Shown here piece after piece: positions 38,295 to 51,200 of a DNA stretch of 64,000 bases. The translations under genes were made by a program, and so were the position numbers. Below the pieces are notes generated by a model. That model made no database searches, was not told the DNA's origin, and worked only from the letters and a program-made list of their open reading frames with translations. The stretch lies in NCBI GenBank assembly GCA_013180625.2, contig SNVD02006168.1:124001-188000 (forward strand), given 5' to 3'. Within the stretch, counting starts at the first letter, position 1. Every line of letters begins with the position of its first letter. This DNA comes from Boswellia sacra (Eukaryota > Streptophyta > Magnoliopsida > Sapindales > Burseraceae).

Positions 38295-38302
38295 TGTATA
38301 AA
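38295..38302 (+). promoter_or_regulatory. Candidate TATA box
   Basis: TATAAATA followed about 30-45 bases on by a pyrimidine-rich CCCCCTCTTTTCTCTGTG stretch that could hold a transcription start. It lies 73 bases upstream of the 45-codon ORF at 38368. Confidence 0.35.
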
Positions 38303-38367
38303 TACTTATATGGACCCCCTCTTTTCTCTGTGTGTTCTCTTTTCCAAAAAAATAATAATAATAAAAA

Positions 38368-38505
38368 ATGGCGCTTCTGATACAAGTGGTAGTTCAGTTG
38401 GGACACATACGTGTCTTTCATTTGATTTTATTCATATTTGGTTCATATATGATTTGGGTTTTGTTTCATAGAGGGCTGATACGATCATCATTCATCAATC
38501 TCTGA
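38368..38505 (+). CDS. Candidate small hydrophobic peptide (45 aa)
   Basis: An ATG in good context (AAAAATGGCG) opens a frame of 45 codons beginning MALLIQVVVQLGHIRV and continuing FHLILFIFGSYMIWVLF, one strongly hydrophobic segment, then RGLIRSSFINL and TGA. A TATA box and CT-rich leader lie just upstream, which is why it is listed. I recognise no family. It could equally be the first ORF of a long non-coding RNA or chance. Confidence 0.25.
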   Translation: MALLIQVVVQLGHIRVFHLILFIFGSYMIWVLFHRGLIRSSFINL

Positions 38506-38943
38506 CTACTGGGATATATTAGGATGATGATTATATTTTTCATGTTCATGTATTTATTATCAATATTCTTTCATTGGGGAGGATCTCGAGTCTAGATTTT
38601 TCGAGGTGGTAAGAGGTTAAACGAAACAAAAAATAAAAAATAAAAAATTCTGAACCTCCCTCTATGTATATTTAAAGAATTTAGTATATTTAGTGTACAG
38701 AAAACTAAAATGGCAAATGAGTGACTGTCGCAGTCACAACTGAAGCTGACACTTGTAATCTTATTCAATATGACTACCGCGAAGAATCGAAGGGTGATTC
38801 TATCCCAATTATGACTTCAAATATTCCACTTAAAAGGGAAATTCAAGGCTCAATTTGTTCTCATGTGGCTTTGCATGTCAATGCTAGAACGATATTTCAG
38901 AGCTAAATTTTTTAAAAGGAAGTGGTAAATTCATCAGAAAGCA

Positions 38944-39117
38944 GCGAATATATTGAGCTCGTGGCTTGGAAAATGATAACTCAAAACCCCAAAGTGTGCT
39001 TAAGAGACCTAAAATGAACCATAGATCTCAGCGAATATATTGAGCTCGTGGCTTGTAAAATGATAACTCAAAACCCCAAAGTGAGCTTAAGAGACCTAAA
39101 ATGAACCATAGATCTCG
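38944..39117. repeat. 87-bp tandem duplication
   Basis: GCGAATATATTGAGCTCGTG starts at 38944 and 39031. The two 87-bp units differ at only a couple of bases (for example CTTGGAAAA versus CTTGTAAAA), so the duplication is recent. It lies 340 bp downstream of the 3' end of the DEAD-box-like gene. Confidence 0.9.
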
Positions 39118-39453
39118 CTTTCTGCTTAGCTGTATAAATTACAAGCAGTAAAAAACGCTTAATATTGTAGTAAAGGGCCAAAACTTTTTTGAATTATCTG
39201 GAAATGAACAAGAAGTCGAAATGTCCCCGGGACAGAACACATGAATGTTCATTTTCTGTTTCCAATAATTGATTTTCCTATGCGATCAATCAAGCCGCTC
39301 TCATCGGATTTTCTTTGATAATTTCTGCAAATTTACGCTCTAATCCCTTCTTCCTACCTGAATTTTTCATTCAATCACCACGATGCGACACATTGTAAAC
39401 CTCCGTGTATAATCATTGTCAAAGCAAAATTTAAATCTATTTCCAGCAAAACT

Positions 39454-42400
39454 TCAGGACTCCAACATGGGTGATGTGAGACACAAGTGCCTTAGAGCTT
39501 CAGGCACAGCCTGCCCACATTGTTCAAGGATTTCAATCAATTGTCCCACATGTAGGACATCATCTTTTGTGATAAGGCTATGCAATACGCCACTGACAGT
39601 ATGACGGGCCATTTTCGTCAGAATTCCAACATAATTCTCAATTGAAATAAAAAAATCTGCAATTACTACAACTTCATATTCCTCTAATTTGGCTGTACTG
39701 ATTTGCTCCTTATTGATCATTGAAATGGCAGGTCTCATTCTGTTGTCAGCATCCAGACTGGAAAAAAGACAAAAAAAAGGGTATTTCTGTTCCATTACAC
39801 TTATCAAATAGTATAGAGCATAAACTAGCAAATGTACAATTGCCAATTCCAATCTATGCTGCTTAATAGAATTAATAAAAAGGCAGTGTATAAAAAGATT
39901 GAAGATTCACCTGTCCTTAACTTCTGAAGCAATAGAATTTGAACTAGTGGAGATGGAATAACCCTTGGAGTTAAGGGTCGACACTAATTTTTGAAACTTG
40001 ATATCTTTCCCAACAACATATAGAACCTTCAAAGGCTGAGAACTAATTTCATTGCCATAAGGATGATCCAGAACTTGGGCCCCCTGCAAAATCATAAATG
40101 ACAAGCATCAACAAATATGTGTTGAAGGGAACCATTTGAAAGCCCAGATAGTTGGCAAAGTATATTTTATGAAGTTTCATTTTATATTATATTTTATAAA
40201 GTTTCATTTTATATTATTTTATGCTAATTTATTTCAGGCACTAGAACACATATAAGGAGTAATGCAACATTTGTAAGTCAGGACACAGAAAGTAAATAAT
40301 ACTAAATAAGTTTGTTTCAGATAGTAAAACATGCTCCAGCACTCAGCAACTAAAAAAACGTTTAGACATGTCAATGCGCATACCTTCAATAACTTCTCTT
40401 CCTCTGAAAGACACACATTTACAGATTGGATGATGCAAGCACTTTGACTAGCAATGGAATCATTAAGAGATAATCTATATATTGATCTGGGCAAAAGATT
40501 TTGCACTACTGGAACAGAGGCATAACTAAGGCAATCGTTGAAAACAACAGTGCGGGGATTTCCCAAAATGGATTGCCGAATGGAATTTACATTACCAAGA
40601 TAACCACCCTTGCCAAGAGATTCCAGTCCATCAACAACCTATACAATTGTCAAACAAGAAATAAGATGACATTACAAATCTAAAAAGTTATAACTAACTC
40701 TAAGTTTTGATATTCAAGGCCATCAAAACTATGGACATAACCAAGCAACTCTCAATGAAACAAAAACAGCCAATTTAATAACTCACAATATCAGAAGATC
40801 GCAGTATTATTTAAGCTCACACAACAATTTCACGCACTTGAAAAAATTTCATACAAGAAATATGAGAATTATACATCCAGCATAAATTTGTAAAATCCGT
40901 TTTTGGTATTGTAATGACCGTCTAAAAGAATCAGTTTTAGCTGTATTCCATAAATTCTTACAATTGACAACAAAAAACATGAGAAAGTTCATGAGAACAG
41001 TCAAGAACAAATCACCTTTAAATTCGTGACAAGACACTCTGACCTGCCCATTTAGAAAGTCAAAAGGCCTTGTTGTCCACGTGAATATCAACAACCACAG
41101 TGCATAAATGCCTTAAAAGATGTTATGTGCGGAAGAAGATTGTTGCAATTTTAATGGTTGAAATTAAAACACAACTGTCCATCTTCCCAGAATTGATTTT
41201 GCAGGGGACCTAAGACCAAGTGCATTTATGAATAGCACAAATCTGATACATAATCCCTGCCCAGTCTTCAAATATGTATGTATCTATATCTATATATTGT
41301 AGAATAAAAAAAGACAACAACTCAACTTGAATCAGTATCATTGCATGTGCGTGCATGAGAGAAAGACTTGCATCAAGAACTCTGACCTACCCATTTAGAA
41401 AGTCAGAAGGCCTTATTGTCCCTCTGAATATCAAAAACCACAGTAGATGTATGCCTTAAAAAACTGTGATGAGGGAAGATGATTGTTGCAATTTAATAGT
41501 TGAAATTTAGCACAACATTCCATCTGCCCAGAATTGATTTTGCAGGGCAGACTGAGACTAGGTGCGTTTATGATAGCGCAAGTCTAATACATAATCCCTG
41601 CCTAGTCCTACAAACAACTAGACACCCTGACCTACCCATTTAGAAAGTCAAAAGGCCTTAATGTCCCTCTGTATATCAACAGTCACCGTACATATATGCT
41701 TTAAAGAGCTGTCATGTAGGGAAGATGATTGTTGCAATTTAATAGTTGAAATTTAGCACAACATTCCATCTTCCCAGAATTTATTTTGCAGGGCAGACTG
41801 AGACTAGGTGCGTTTATGATGCGCAAGTCTACTACATAATCCCTGCCTAGTCCTACAAACAACTAGAAACCCTGACCTACCCACTTAGGAAGTCAAAAGG
41901 CCTTAATGTCCCTCTGTATATCAACAACCACAGTACATATATGCCTTAAAAAGCTGTCATGTAGGGAAGATGATTGTTGCAATTATAATAGTTGAAATAA
42001 AATACAACAGTCCATCTTCCCAGAATTGATTTAGCAGGGCACACTAAGACTAAGTGCGTTTATGATAGCAAAAATCTGATACATAATCCCTGCCTAGTCT
42101 CGACATATGCGTGCGTGTATACTGACAAACTAAAAACAGAGACAGCGACTTAACTTAAATCAGTATTGGTGCGTGCACGAATAGAGATTCACAACTTAAG
42201 CCAACAAGCATATTAGACATTCTAATGTTCACACTGATAACAGAGCATTTCTTGCTTTCTTAAATAAAGAACCATATTACATGCGATGCACGAAAAAAAT
42301 TCTAGAATGCAGCAGGAGACTGCTAACAGGAGTCTCCTGTATCCACAAAGATGACATCAAAAGAAGGTTATTTAATTACAAAATAATGTCAAAGATAAAA

Positions 42401-45042
42401 AAAAGAATGAAAGAGAAGTAAAACCATAATTCTATTTATTGTCATTCCATAATTGTGCAAATTTTCTAAAAGCATAACAAGGGATGAAATGAAAAAAAGG
42501 AATGAGATAAATTAGAAACAATAGACATTTGATTTTCTAAAACATTTAAAAGTATTAAAGCATTACCAGCAAGGAGACCCGGGATATGTCTATGGCCTTC
42601 AAAGAAACAAGCTCAAGAAGTCTCTCAGGAGTAGAAACAAGAAACTCTGGCTCACAACTCTTCAGACTACACAACAAAGAAAATCTTCGATAAGCAACGA
42701 GAAATGAAAAGAAGAAAACAAACTTAAGTTCAAATCATATGAAGATGTTGCCCAACAAAGAAGATCTTCGATGAGCAGCGAGAAATAAAGATAACAAAAC
42801 AAACTTAAGTCCAAATCATTTGAAGCGTGGTAGCATTTTCATGCATACACATTTACAAAAAATTGGCATAAGGATGAGCAAAAAGGCCACTTCCCACACA
42901 AAAGTGGGTGAAATACGTAGCAGGGTAGCAGCAAATGGCCATGATGCATGCACAAGCTTTTCTACCATCAAAGCTACGCTATCTCCCATCAGTAGCATTA
43001 AACTGTCAGAATAAAATTAAGTATGCATTTAGAAGATATAATTACCCTTTAATCTGGTGATCTAAGGCAGCATTAGGGTGTAGACTCACAGTATGTATTC
43101 CAAGAGCCTTCAAAGGTTTGCACACTGAGCGTACCTGAGGGTGATTGAGGGAAATCGGTAAATAAGCAAACAGATGGCAGAATAAGTTCAGTATTTAAAC
43201 ACAGATTGAAGCTTCTTATTTAATCAATTAATCAAAAAGTTTGAACTCCAAGAAAGCAAGCTTGTCATTACACAGAAACAAATCATACTTCATTTGATTT
43301 TTTAATTTATCTGTTTTTTGAAAATGATGAAGAGAAAGAAAAAGAAGCAGCATGATTCAATTCATTGTATTTAAAATAAGTCACTATCAAACAATAGATA
43401 TCAAAAGCTGTGCCCAAGTAAATACTATTAAGTTTCCCAAACAATCAACCAACTATAGCATAAAAAACTAACATCAAAGCAGGTTCCAAACCGATGCACT
43501 AAACAATAGAAAATGAGAATGCTAGGAAGAGACAAGCATACAAACCTTAGCAGCTTTTTCTTGAGACGGTACAAGGAATAGAAGGAAGGGGTTGGTGAAT
43601 GAAAACCCTTCTTTCTCCTTCCTTGCAATATTATCAGCTGCAGTAGAAACGATCCATGCAATTTGCTCTATGGTAGATGAAGATCCACTCGTCTCCAATA
43701 TATCCTTTCCAGATGAATAACATCTCCAGAACTCAATTCCCCAACAGTCGACAAACAAAGGCTTTTCCTCAACATTGTAGGCACCTTCATGACGCAATGC
43801 GTTTTCTATGGCATTCAAGCACAGTATAAGAAACTTTGATGGACAATCCAAGTTTTCACAGGCTTGTCCTTGATGACCATTGGAAACACCTTTCACATCC
43901 AGCTGAATCTCTGTTTTTCCCAAGTTTATGGGGCTTCTCAGCACTGCACCAGTAGATGTAATCAAATTTTCCTGCTTGGTCTTTGAACCTATAAACTTCT
44001 TGTTTATTAGTTCCACATTATCTGCAATTGCATGAATCTCGTCTTTAGCTCCTTTCTTTGAAGCAGCGGTATCCGTGGTCAATAATGCCTTCTTATTCAC
44101 TTGTAAAGGCTTTCTCTGCTTGATTTCCTTTGTTTCAACTTCCTTTTTACCATGCCTATCATTGAAGGGATCATCAGGGGTGGGAAGGCTAAAGCACATG
44201 CCCTGTAATGTAATTGTGAAATCACTATGTTATGTTACTTACGAACTTTCCATTATAAGAGTATCCATTTAATACGTGTCATTAACCCAAAAAAAAAAAG
44301 GAGAAGAGCCCAAATCTGGTAGCAACAATACTACCAAAAAAAAAAATTGTTCACACACCATAGAAATTTCTCAATGCTAAAGAAAACAAAACCAACAAAA
44401 AGTCGCACACAAAGGAAAATTACAGCCGATGGACCAAATTCATATCACATTAACTATTTAACTTTAAAAAAAAAATCAAAGGATTTTGTTTCTTGAAAAG
44501 AAAAATCCATCTCTCTTCAATTTAATTAACACAAAACAAAGCCGACTCTCCAATCTAAGCTCTTGACCCATCCACAAGATAACCAAACGAAGAAATTAAA
44601 GCTGCAACGTGACATTAACTTCTCACAAAAAGTTTGCTTTTCCAAAAATAAATAGCCGATCAATCAACACCAAATCAAATGCCAACAGATGCTTGGTAAC
44701 ATTATATATTTCACAAAGAGTTCCCATGTTCTTGATAGCTAAGCAACTCAAATTACAACTAACCCATTAACTGAAATCCTACACAACATCCCATGATCAA
44801 GCAGTTTCCTACCGTAAACCGACAACAAGAACAAAAATCTCATACAGGCTCTAGGCCCTGTTATTTCTTTTGCGGGCAAAACGTACCTGGCACTTGCGAC
44901 GTGTACCGGACTTCCGGCGCTTCTTGGCCGCGATAACGGCGGCGACACGTGCGGAAACATTAGATGAAGAGCCTTTTTTCTCAAGTTTCTTTCTCCTGGC
45001 CTTGTTCTTCCTTCTCACCACAGCATCGTCACCTTTTGTCAT
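39454..45042 (-). CDS. Nuclear DEAD-box helicase-like protein lacking ATPase motifs
   Basis: Seven exons on the minus strand: 45042-44887, 44202-43546, 43134-43046, 42666-42567, 40638-40384, 40083-39911 and 39757-39454; phases fit and total 577 aa. The N-terminus is highly basic (RRKNKARRKKLEKK, AAKKRRKSGTRRK), likely a nuclear/nucleolar signal. Residues ~255-400 have the layout of a DEAD-box first domain: LFLVPSQEKA (motif Ia-like), VSTPERLLELV (311-321, motif Ib TPGR-like) and LLVVDGLES (333-341) where motif II DEAD should be. No Walker A GKT is seen and DEAD is replaced by VDGL, so ATPase activity is doubtful. The C-terminal ~150 residues may correspond to the second domain. A ribosome-biogenesis role (Cms1-like) is only a guess. 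Confidence 0.85.
41039..42100. repeat. ~245-bp tandem repeats in intron 4 of the DEAD-box-like gene
   Basis: Four units begin CTGACCTACCCATTTAGAAA (or a close variant) at 41039, 41382, 41627 and 41872, spaced 343, 245 and 245 bases. Each ends with TACATAATCCCTGCCTAGTC. The first unit carries an extra ~100 bases containing a TATCTATATC run. They fill much of the 1.9-kb intron. Confidence 0.9.
42671..42832. repeat. ~82-bp direct duplication in intron 3 of the DEAD-box-like gene
   Basis: CAACAAAGAAAATCTTCGAT... and CAACAAAGAAGATCTTCGAT... begin about 82 bases apart and share AAACAAACTTAAGT.CAAATCAT. The unit adjoins the exon 4 acceptor. Confidence 0.8.
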
Positions 45043-47065
45043 CTTCGCGGCAAATAGAAAGCACAGAGAGTCTAAAAAAGTTCTATACAAAGTGTGCGTA
45101 AATCTGTGTGTAGAGTTCGTATTTACAGAGGGAGCGTTACCTTGTTGAAGTGAAGACGTCGGTTCGCAGCTTCGAGCGTTTGGCAGTTATATGTACTAGA
45201 ATGTAAAGTGGCAGTATGGTAGTTTGAGAGAGTATTAAGGGTATCTTAGCGATGTGGCTGCTTTTTTCTTAGGAAATGGGCTTGGAATGGGCTTTGGCTT
45301 TTCTATTTTGGGCCCAATTGTCAAAAGTGATGAACTGCTGTTAGGCCTTAGTCATGGAAAATTATTGCACGTGACGAGTCAGTTAAGGACTCAACTCTGA
45401 ACTCAAGGACCAGTTTGGTGATAATTTTAAAATATACTATAAAAATTAAAATAAATTTATCTGATTTTATGATTAAAGAAGTTTTTGATAAATTTTAACA
45501 ATATTAATGAAGTTTAGGGGAAGCTTATAATAAAAAGGTTTTCATCCGCTTTTAAAACTAGAGGATTTGCGGATCCATGGAGATGCTAATTATAATTATT
45601 ATTTTTAAATGTGAGTAACCTAAGTGGAGGGTATTATAATATATATTAGACCCTTGATGGTCACTCTTCTTCTACGCTGCCCACAGCCCACATATAAAGG
45701 TAATTAATAGGCCAAACCCAAACATCATCTTCACTTCTTTAGTCATTTGCGAAAATGTTTCCTACAAGAAGTCCAAATCTGATTTCCCATTCTTGTCCAA
45801 AGACTGGAATCATATTGAATCCTCATCGATTACAATTGGCAAGTTGAACTCTTTCTACTCTTACATTTCTTTCTCCTCAGACTCTCAGTATATAAGTTCA
45901 TGAGGAGCTGTCAATTCATGGATTGGTCAACATTAGAACTAGAGCTTAAGATTCAAGTTAGTCACTATAAAACAGTAATAAATTATGAATAAGGGTCTTT
46001 TGTTGCTCTGATTTGTTGACACATCAACATTCAATAAATACGGATAGCTAACTCTTGTCTTTATCTCTTTTGTCGTTACTTTAGTCTGTTAGTATACCAA
46101 TGATCGTCTCGAAAGAATAATAGCTAAATAAGATCAGCAGCAGGGAACCCTTATCTAATAATTCTACATATAAAATCAATTTATATTACTTAACTGGACT
46201 GTTTAGCATGTAACGCTATATCAAATCAGCTTAATTACAAAAGATGGTGACAAATTAGTTTTTCATTTGTCAAGTTCCAAAAGTTTTCTTAAAGTCAAGT
46301 TTGAAATTCGAAATATTTCAAATCTTTTAGCTTTAGGTTGTTGCCTTGGGCGATAATATATACCATGTAAGACTGATATGCTAGACTTTCACTTGCCTAT
46401 CCTTCCTATGTAATAATAAGGTGACTCCATATCAGGGTGGGTGTTTTCTTTGTCAATTATTAAAATATTTGTAATTTTTATTCATTCATCTAATGATATT
46501 AAGTTACATGAAATTGTATGACTTAGATAATATAAAATAGTTTCATTATATATGTAGTTTTAACAATAAAATAAAGCACTTCTCTCTATTTTTTTTAATG
46601 CAATCTAAAGCAGTAGAGAAGTCTGTCGCTAGCGCATGGTAGCCTTGTGGCCCTGGAAGTGTTTCAACTCCTTGCATATTTATTATTTCACTCGCCCTTC
46701 GAGTAACATAAAGACGAAAAGTAGCTTATCATCAGCTCTTGTCTTGGATGATGCTTATTTCGACAAGTAGTCCAAAGCAGTTTGCATATGTATTAATCAA
46801 ATTCTTTGCTCACGTTGAATGTTACCAGTGCCGCAGTGTGGGCCGGTTAAGTTTGCTCTCATGTTCCGTCTTTTTATTACATCTCTGAAATGGAAAGACC
46901 ATGTCATTTTATTTTACACATATATATATATAAAATATAATATAAGTATAATCAGAGATTCTACAGATACCATCCATAGAATCTGGAATCTGACCTTGTA
47001 TATTTATGGAGCGGTGCTGGAAAAGAGAGACAGGAAGAAAGATGGGAACCGTTCTTCATATTTCA
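45043..47065. other. Divergent spacer between DEAD-box-like gene and transporter copy 1
   Basis: Holds both promoters. From about 45600 to 47060 it is recognisably homologous to 49940-51438, upstream of transporter copy 2, so the promoter region was duplicated along with the gene. No other gene was seen. Confidence 0.6.
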
Positions 47066-49120
47066 ATGAATACATCTCAAACAGAGAAGGATGAAGAGTT
47101 AAACCTTCAAAAATAACTGGATGCTGGAGCACTTTTTGTGCTTAAATCCAGAGGTAAGTAAAGAAATGGTGACATTGATAGGTTCAAATTATCTTTTGCT
47201 AATTAACTAAAGTGGCTTTGTTATGGTTGCAGGTTCATGGTTGCACTGTGGATACCATTTGACAACATCTATTGTAGCTCCAACACTTTTGATTCTTCCC
47301 TTGACACTGTCCTTGATGGGATGGTTTCCTGGTGTTCTATGCCTGGGTGTGTCAGCTTTGGTTAGATTCTATTCTTATAATCTTCTGTCACTAGTTTTGG
47401 AGCACCATGAACAGCTTGGACATCGTCAGCTCCGCTTTAGGGATATGGCAAGTGATATTTTAGGTTGGTAACATACTAAAGACTGACATTTTGAGGAAAT
47501 TGAGTTGCAGCTAATTTGAATTTATGCACAGTTGAAAGGTGTTGCGAGGGTAAATTCTTAAGCGTAACATTGTAGTTAAGATGAACTTCCGATCAGTTCT
47601 AACTTCTTTGCCTCAATTTTCCTAAAACGAACAACTCTGGTGGAAGAGAAAATACCTTTCAATCTGAAATCAGCTACGAATCGAATAGAAACTTTTTCAT
47701 TTTCTCTCTATAAATATTAAACTGGTTTAAGTTTCTGTATGCTAAACCTTTTTTTTAACAGAGTATATACATGCTCTCTACTACAAGCAGAACTATGCAG
47801 CTTTACCAATTTGTTATTAAATTCGGTGTACTAATGCTAGTATTGGCGCAAATTCCATCTTTCCACAGTCTGAGACATATCAACCTAGTCTCTCTAATCC
47901 TTGCTCTTGCTTATAGTGCTTGTGCCACAGCTGGTTCAATATACATTGGTAAGAAATGACAAAACTATTGTGAAAGAAGCTTCGGCCTCTATTTCTTATA
48001 ACTAAATGTAATTCTCTTGCAAGAAATTCCACGAATGCGCCTGCAAAGGGCTACTCTATTAAGGGAAATGTTCAGAGCGTTTAATGCTATTTCAATCATC
48101 GCCACCTCGTACGGGAATGGAATTATTCCCGAGACACCGGTTTTTTATGATCCCTTTTGTTTGTAAATATGGAGTGAATAAGCAAAAGGAACTCAATATC
48201 TTCTGTTGTATGGATTTGTTTTAACTCATTAACAAAATTGGAATCTATAATTAGTGTCCCAACTATTACTTGTTGTACAAGTAATCATGAATCAGTGGAG
48301 TTCAAGCATTTAGAGTAACAACTTCCATTATGAAATATTTTTTGCAGGCAACTAATGCACCGCCTGTCCTGGGGAAAATATTCAAAGGACTCAGCGTATA
48401 TTCTGCTGTTATAATCTCCAAATATTTCACTGTTGCTATCTCTGGATATTGGGCATTTGGGAATGATCAGTTCCCAGGAATAGTTCTTCAGAATTTTAGA
48501 GTCGATGATTTGCTCGTTTGGTTTCTCTTGATGACTAACGTTTTCACACTATTGCAAGTAGCAGCTGTCACTGCGGGAAGACTTGCTTATTACCTGCCAT
48601 GCCAAATTGTAATATTGATTTGTTACATGGGCTAGAGTAGATTAGATCATTTTGTTTGTTTGGTCTGCCATTTCTATCAAGTTCATCTCTCTTCATTACT
48701 CTGCATTTTATTTTCACTGAACAACATAGGTGACTGCAGGTTTACTTGCAACCAACAAATGAGGCGTTTGAAAAGAAATTTGTAGATGCAAAGATTGAAC
48801 AATTCGCCATTCGCAATGTAGCGCCAAGGTTGTTTTTCCGGTCATTATATGTGGTAATCGCCACAACAGTTGCTGCAATGTTTCCCTTTTTCGGAGACCT
48901 CGATGCAGTCATTGGAGCATTTGGATTTATACCCCTTGACTTTGTTTTGCCAATGGTCTTCTATAATGTCACTTTTAAGCCTTCCACGCAGGGACTAGTT
49001 TTTTGGGTAAACACATTGATCGCTGCAATCTTTTCAATGTTAGGGGTGTTGGGAGCAACTTGCTCTATTAGACAAATAGTTCTTGATGCCAACACCTACA
49101 GCTTGTTTGCTAATTTATAA
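47066..49120 (+). pseudogene. GABA transporter 1-like gene, copy 1 (broken)
   Basis: Exon equivalents: 47066-47153, 47233-47463, (exon 3 missing), 47762-47948, about 48027-48155, 48348-48575 and 48740-49120. Parent family: AAAP amino-acid/GABA permeases of the plasma membrane (GAT1-like, ~450 aa, 11 membrane helices). Lesions: TAA at codon 17 (47114-47116); loss of exon 3 (98 coding bases plus flanks, about 237 bp relative to copy 2) at 47613-47618; exon 5 has a 13-base deletion, a disturbed acceptor and a changed 3' edge (CCG|GT); exon 6 has an in-frame 9-base deletion and its donor GT became GG. The last exon is fully open and 88-90% similar to copy 2. It is a recent pseudogene in the same orientation as copies 2 and 3. 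Confidence 0.88.
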
Positions 49121-51183
49121 TAAAAAACATTATTTCAGTTAATCAGGAATTTCCATACCAGAAAAGTTTTTAAAAATGTTTTATGTATGAGTACAATTAA
49201 TGTGCCAAGCAATGCAAACAGAATGTCAAGCTATTTATGAAGATGAGAGTAAGATTAAGATTTTTTTTAGCTGAATATATTGATTAACGAAACTTTTCTT
49301 AAGCATGGAGATTGGAGAGTTTACACAATACAAATTGATTATGGAAATGACATTCTCGCTAATTGAAGCAGAAATTGACACACAAAGTAATCTGCAATAG
49401 CTCTCCAAGAAACCTGGAAGTCACGAAAATCTGCTTCTACTGTCTCTGTTTCATCGAGCTAAACATCATATAAATGTTATTAGTGAATCCACCATCTAGG
49501 CATCTCATTTCCTTTGCGTTTCTTCAATACTATTTAGAACTTAAAAAAAAAATCTTGATTGAATTTAAAGGATTTTAAATAATTTAGATTCAATCAATCT
49601 TAAAAAAATATGTTATTAAGAATAATTCTAGACGTATAACTAAATTAAACAATTAACCCCATATAACTTGACTTAACAGAAAATCATTAGATAGAGGGGT
49701 CCTCTTTTTTTTTTATTAAAAAATTTTATTTTTTTTTTATTTTTGTCAATCCAATGAATTTATGCAATATCAGATTGCATGAATTTGTTTGCTTGTTTTG
49801 GATGTATACCTACAATTACTCTATTAACTATCATTTAAGAAGTTTTATAATATTTCAATTAATTTTAGAAATCTTAAAAGGTTTTCATTCTGATCTGTTC
49901 GAATCCTTCAGCGGCTAATTATTTTGAAAAAAATAAATAAATAACCTAAATGGATCGTGCTCCATATATATTAAGACCCTAGAATTGAATTTAAAGTCTT
50001 CTTCATTCAACATATTCCCACAGGGCATATCGGATAATTAATAAGCCAAATGCTACACTCTCGTCATTACTCTATTATGAAATTGTTGCTTGCAAATAAG
50101 TAAAAGGATTTGTTTGTTTTATTTCTTTAAGCAAAGCTTATTGAGTAGATCTTATAAAAATAGAACTTTTATACATAGGTTGATGGTTGTTTTGTTGGAT
50201 AAATATACAAATACATATTAATATTTAATTACCAAAATTATTTTCTTTATAAAAGAAGAATAAGGTAAATTTTTTAAAATATGGTAAAGATATATTTGAT
50301 ATTTTGTAATATTAAAAAGCTCAACAAGAACTTTTCTTAAAAGTCTTAATTTGAGCTTCTTCTAAAAGAAATAAAATAGTTTTTTTTAATTACCCATAAA
50401 CTCTTTTTAAGTGGCAGCCAAATAACATAAAAAAAAATTTAGAAGAGCTTTATTATTAAAAAAACTTTTTTAACTATTGGAGAAGTCGAAACAAACACGC
50501 TCTTGAGCTACTTTCCTTATTCTAGGCTAGACTTAAAAGTTGGAAAGACATGAAGTCTTTGTCGATTAAAGTGGCAAGTTGACCTCTTGCTAGTCTAGAT
50601 TTCTTTTATGTTCTTACTATATAAATGGATGGAAAGTTCTAAATTCATCGATTGATGAACATTAAATTAGAGCTCAAGATCCGAGTTATTATGAAAGAAA
50701 ACAACTTTCTCTCATTTTTTATGCAAACAATTCCAAGGACAAAGCTCAGAATGGGAGAGGATAGGCGGTCACCCCCTCTGAATTTTTTTAAAAATTTTGG
50801 AAAACAGTCACCTTAATTCCGAAGTTTTGAAAAATTTTTACTATTTCTGAAAAAAAAAAAAAAAAACTCCATGCGTTTAATACTCATCCAAAAACCTCCT
50901 TAATGTCCTATGCACCCCTATAAGTTTGAAAATTTTCAAAACCACTCTTACAAATAATTAGTAGTATTTTGATGCTGCTTATTTTTAAAGTTTTTAATTT
51001 TACGGCCGTTTAAATTTGTTTTGTCAAAGTTTCAATTTGCCCCTCCTGGAGCAAATTTCTTTCTGACAACATCCATCTTCAACTCGCTCTATATTTATAA
51101 TTTATCATTTCACTCACTTTTAAATTAACATTAAGACAAAATGTACGCCATTATCAGCTTTTGTCTTGGACGATACTTATTTC
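49121..51183. other. Spacer between transporter copies 1 and 2
   Basis: The first ~300 bases match the 3' flank of copy 2 (53591-53870), and the last ~1.4 kb match the 5' flank of copy 1. The middle is A/T-rich without recognisable genes. These matches define a tandem unit of about 4.37 kb (distance between the two start codons). Confidence 0.65.
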
Positions 51184-51189
51184 TACGAC

Positions 51190-51200
51190 TATATAAAAAG
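51190..51200 (+). promoter_or_regulatory. TATA box of transporter copy 2
   Basis: TATATAAAAAG lies 239 bases upstream of the start codon. In the aligned position upstream of copy 1 (about 46765-46775) the sequence is AGTAGTCCAAAG, so the box is absent there. Confidence 0.5.

Larger units (their letters stand above)
33098..39453. other. Long intergenic region, CSLA promoter side
   Basis: About 6.3 kb without a clear gene. It includes a (GA)n tract at 33504-33524, about 410 bp upstream of the CSLA start, (CAACAA)n/(AAT)n runs near 35406-35463, and the candidate small ORF and tandem duplication listed separately. No transposon ends with target duplications were recognised. Confidence 0.5.

Noticed and set aside
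44748..44984. Minus-strand 78-codon frame extending from exon 1 of the DEAD-box-like gene
   Set aside because: It is exon 1 in another frame plus intron 1; splicing at 44887 to 44202 gives the coherent protein.
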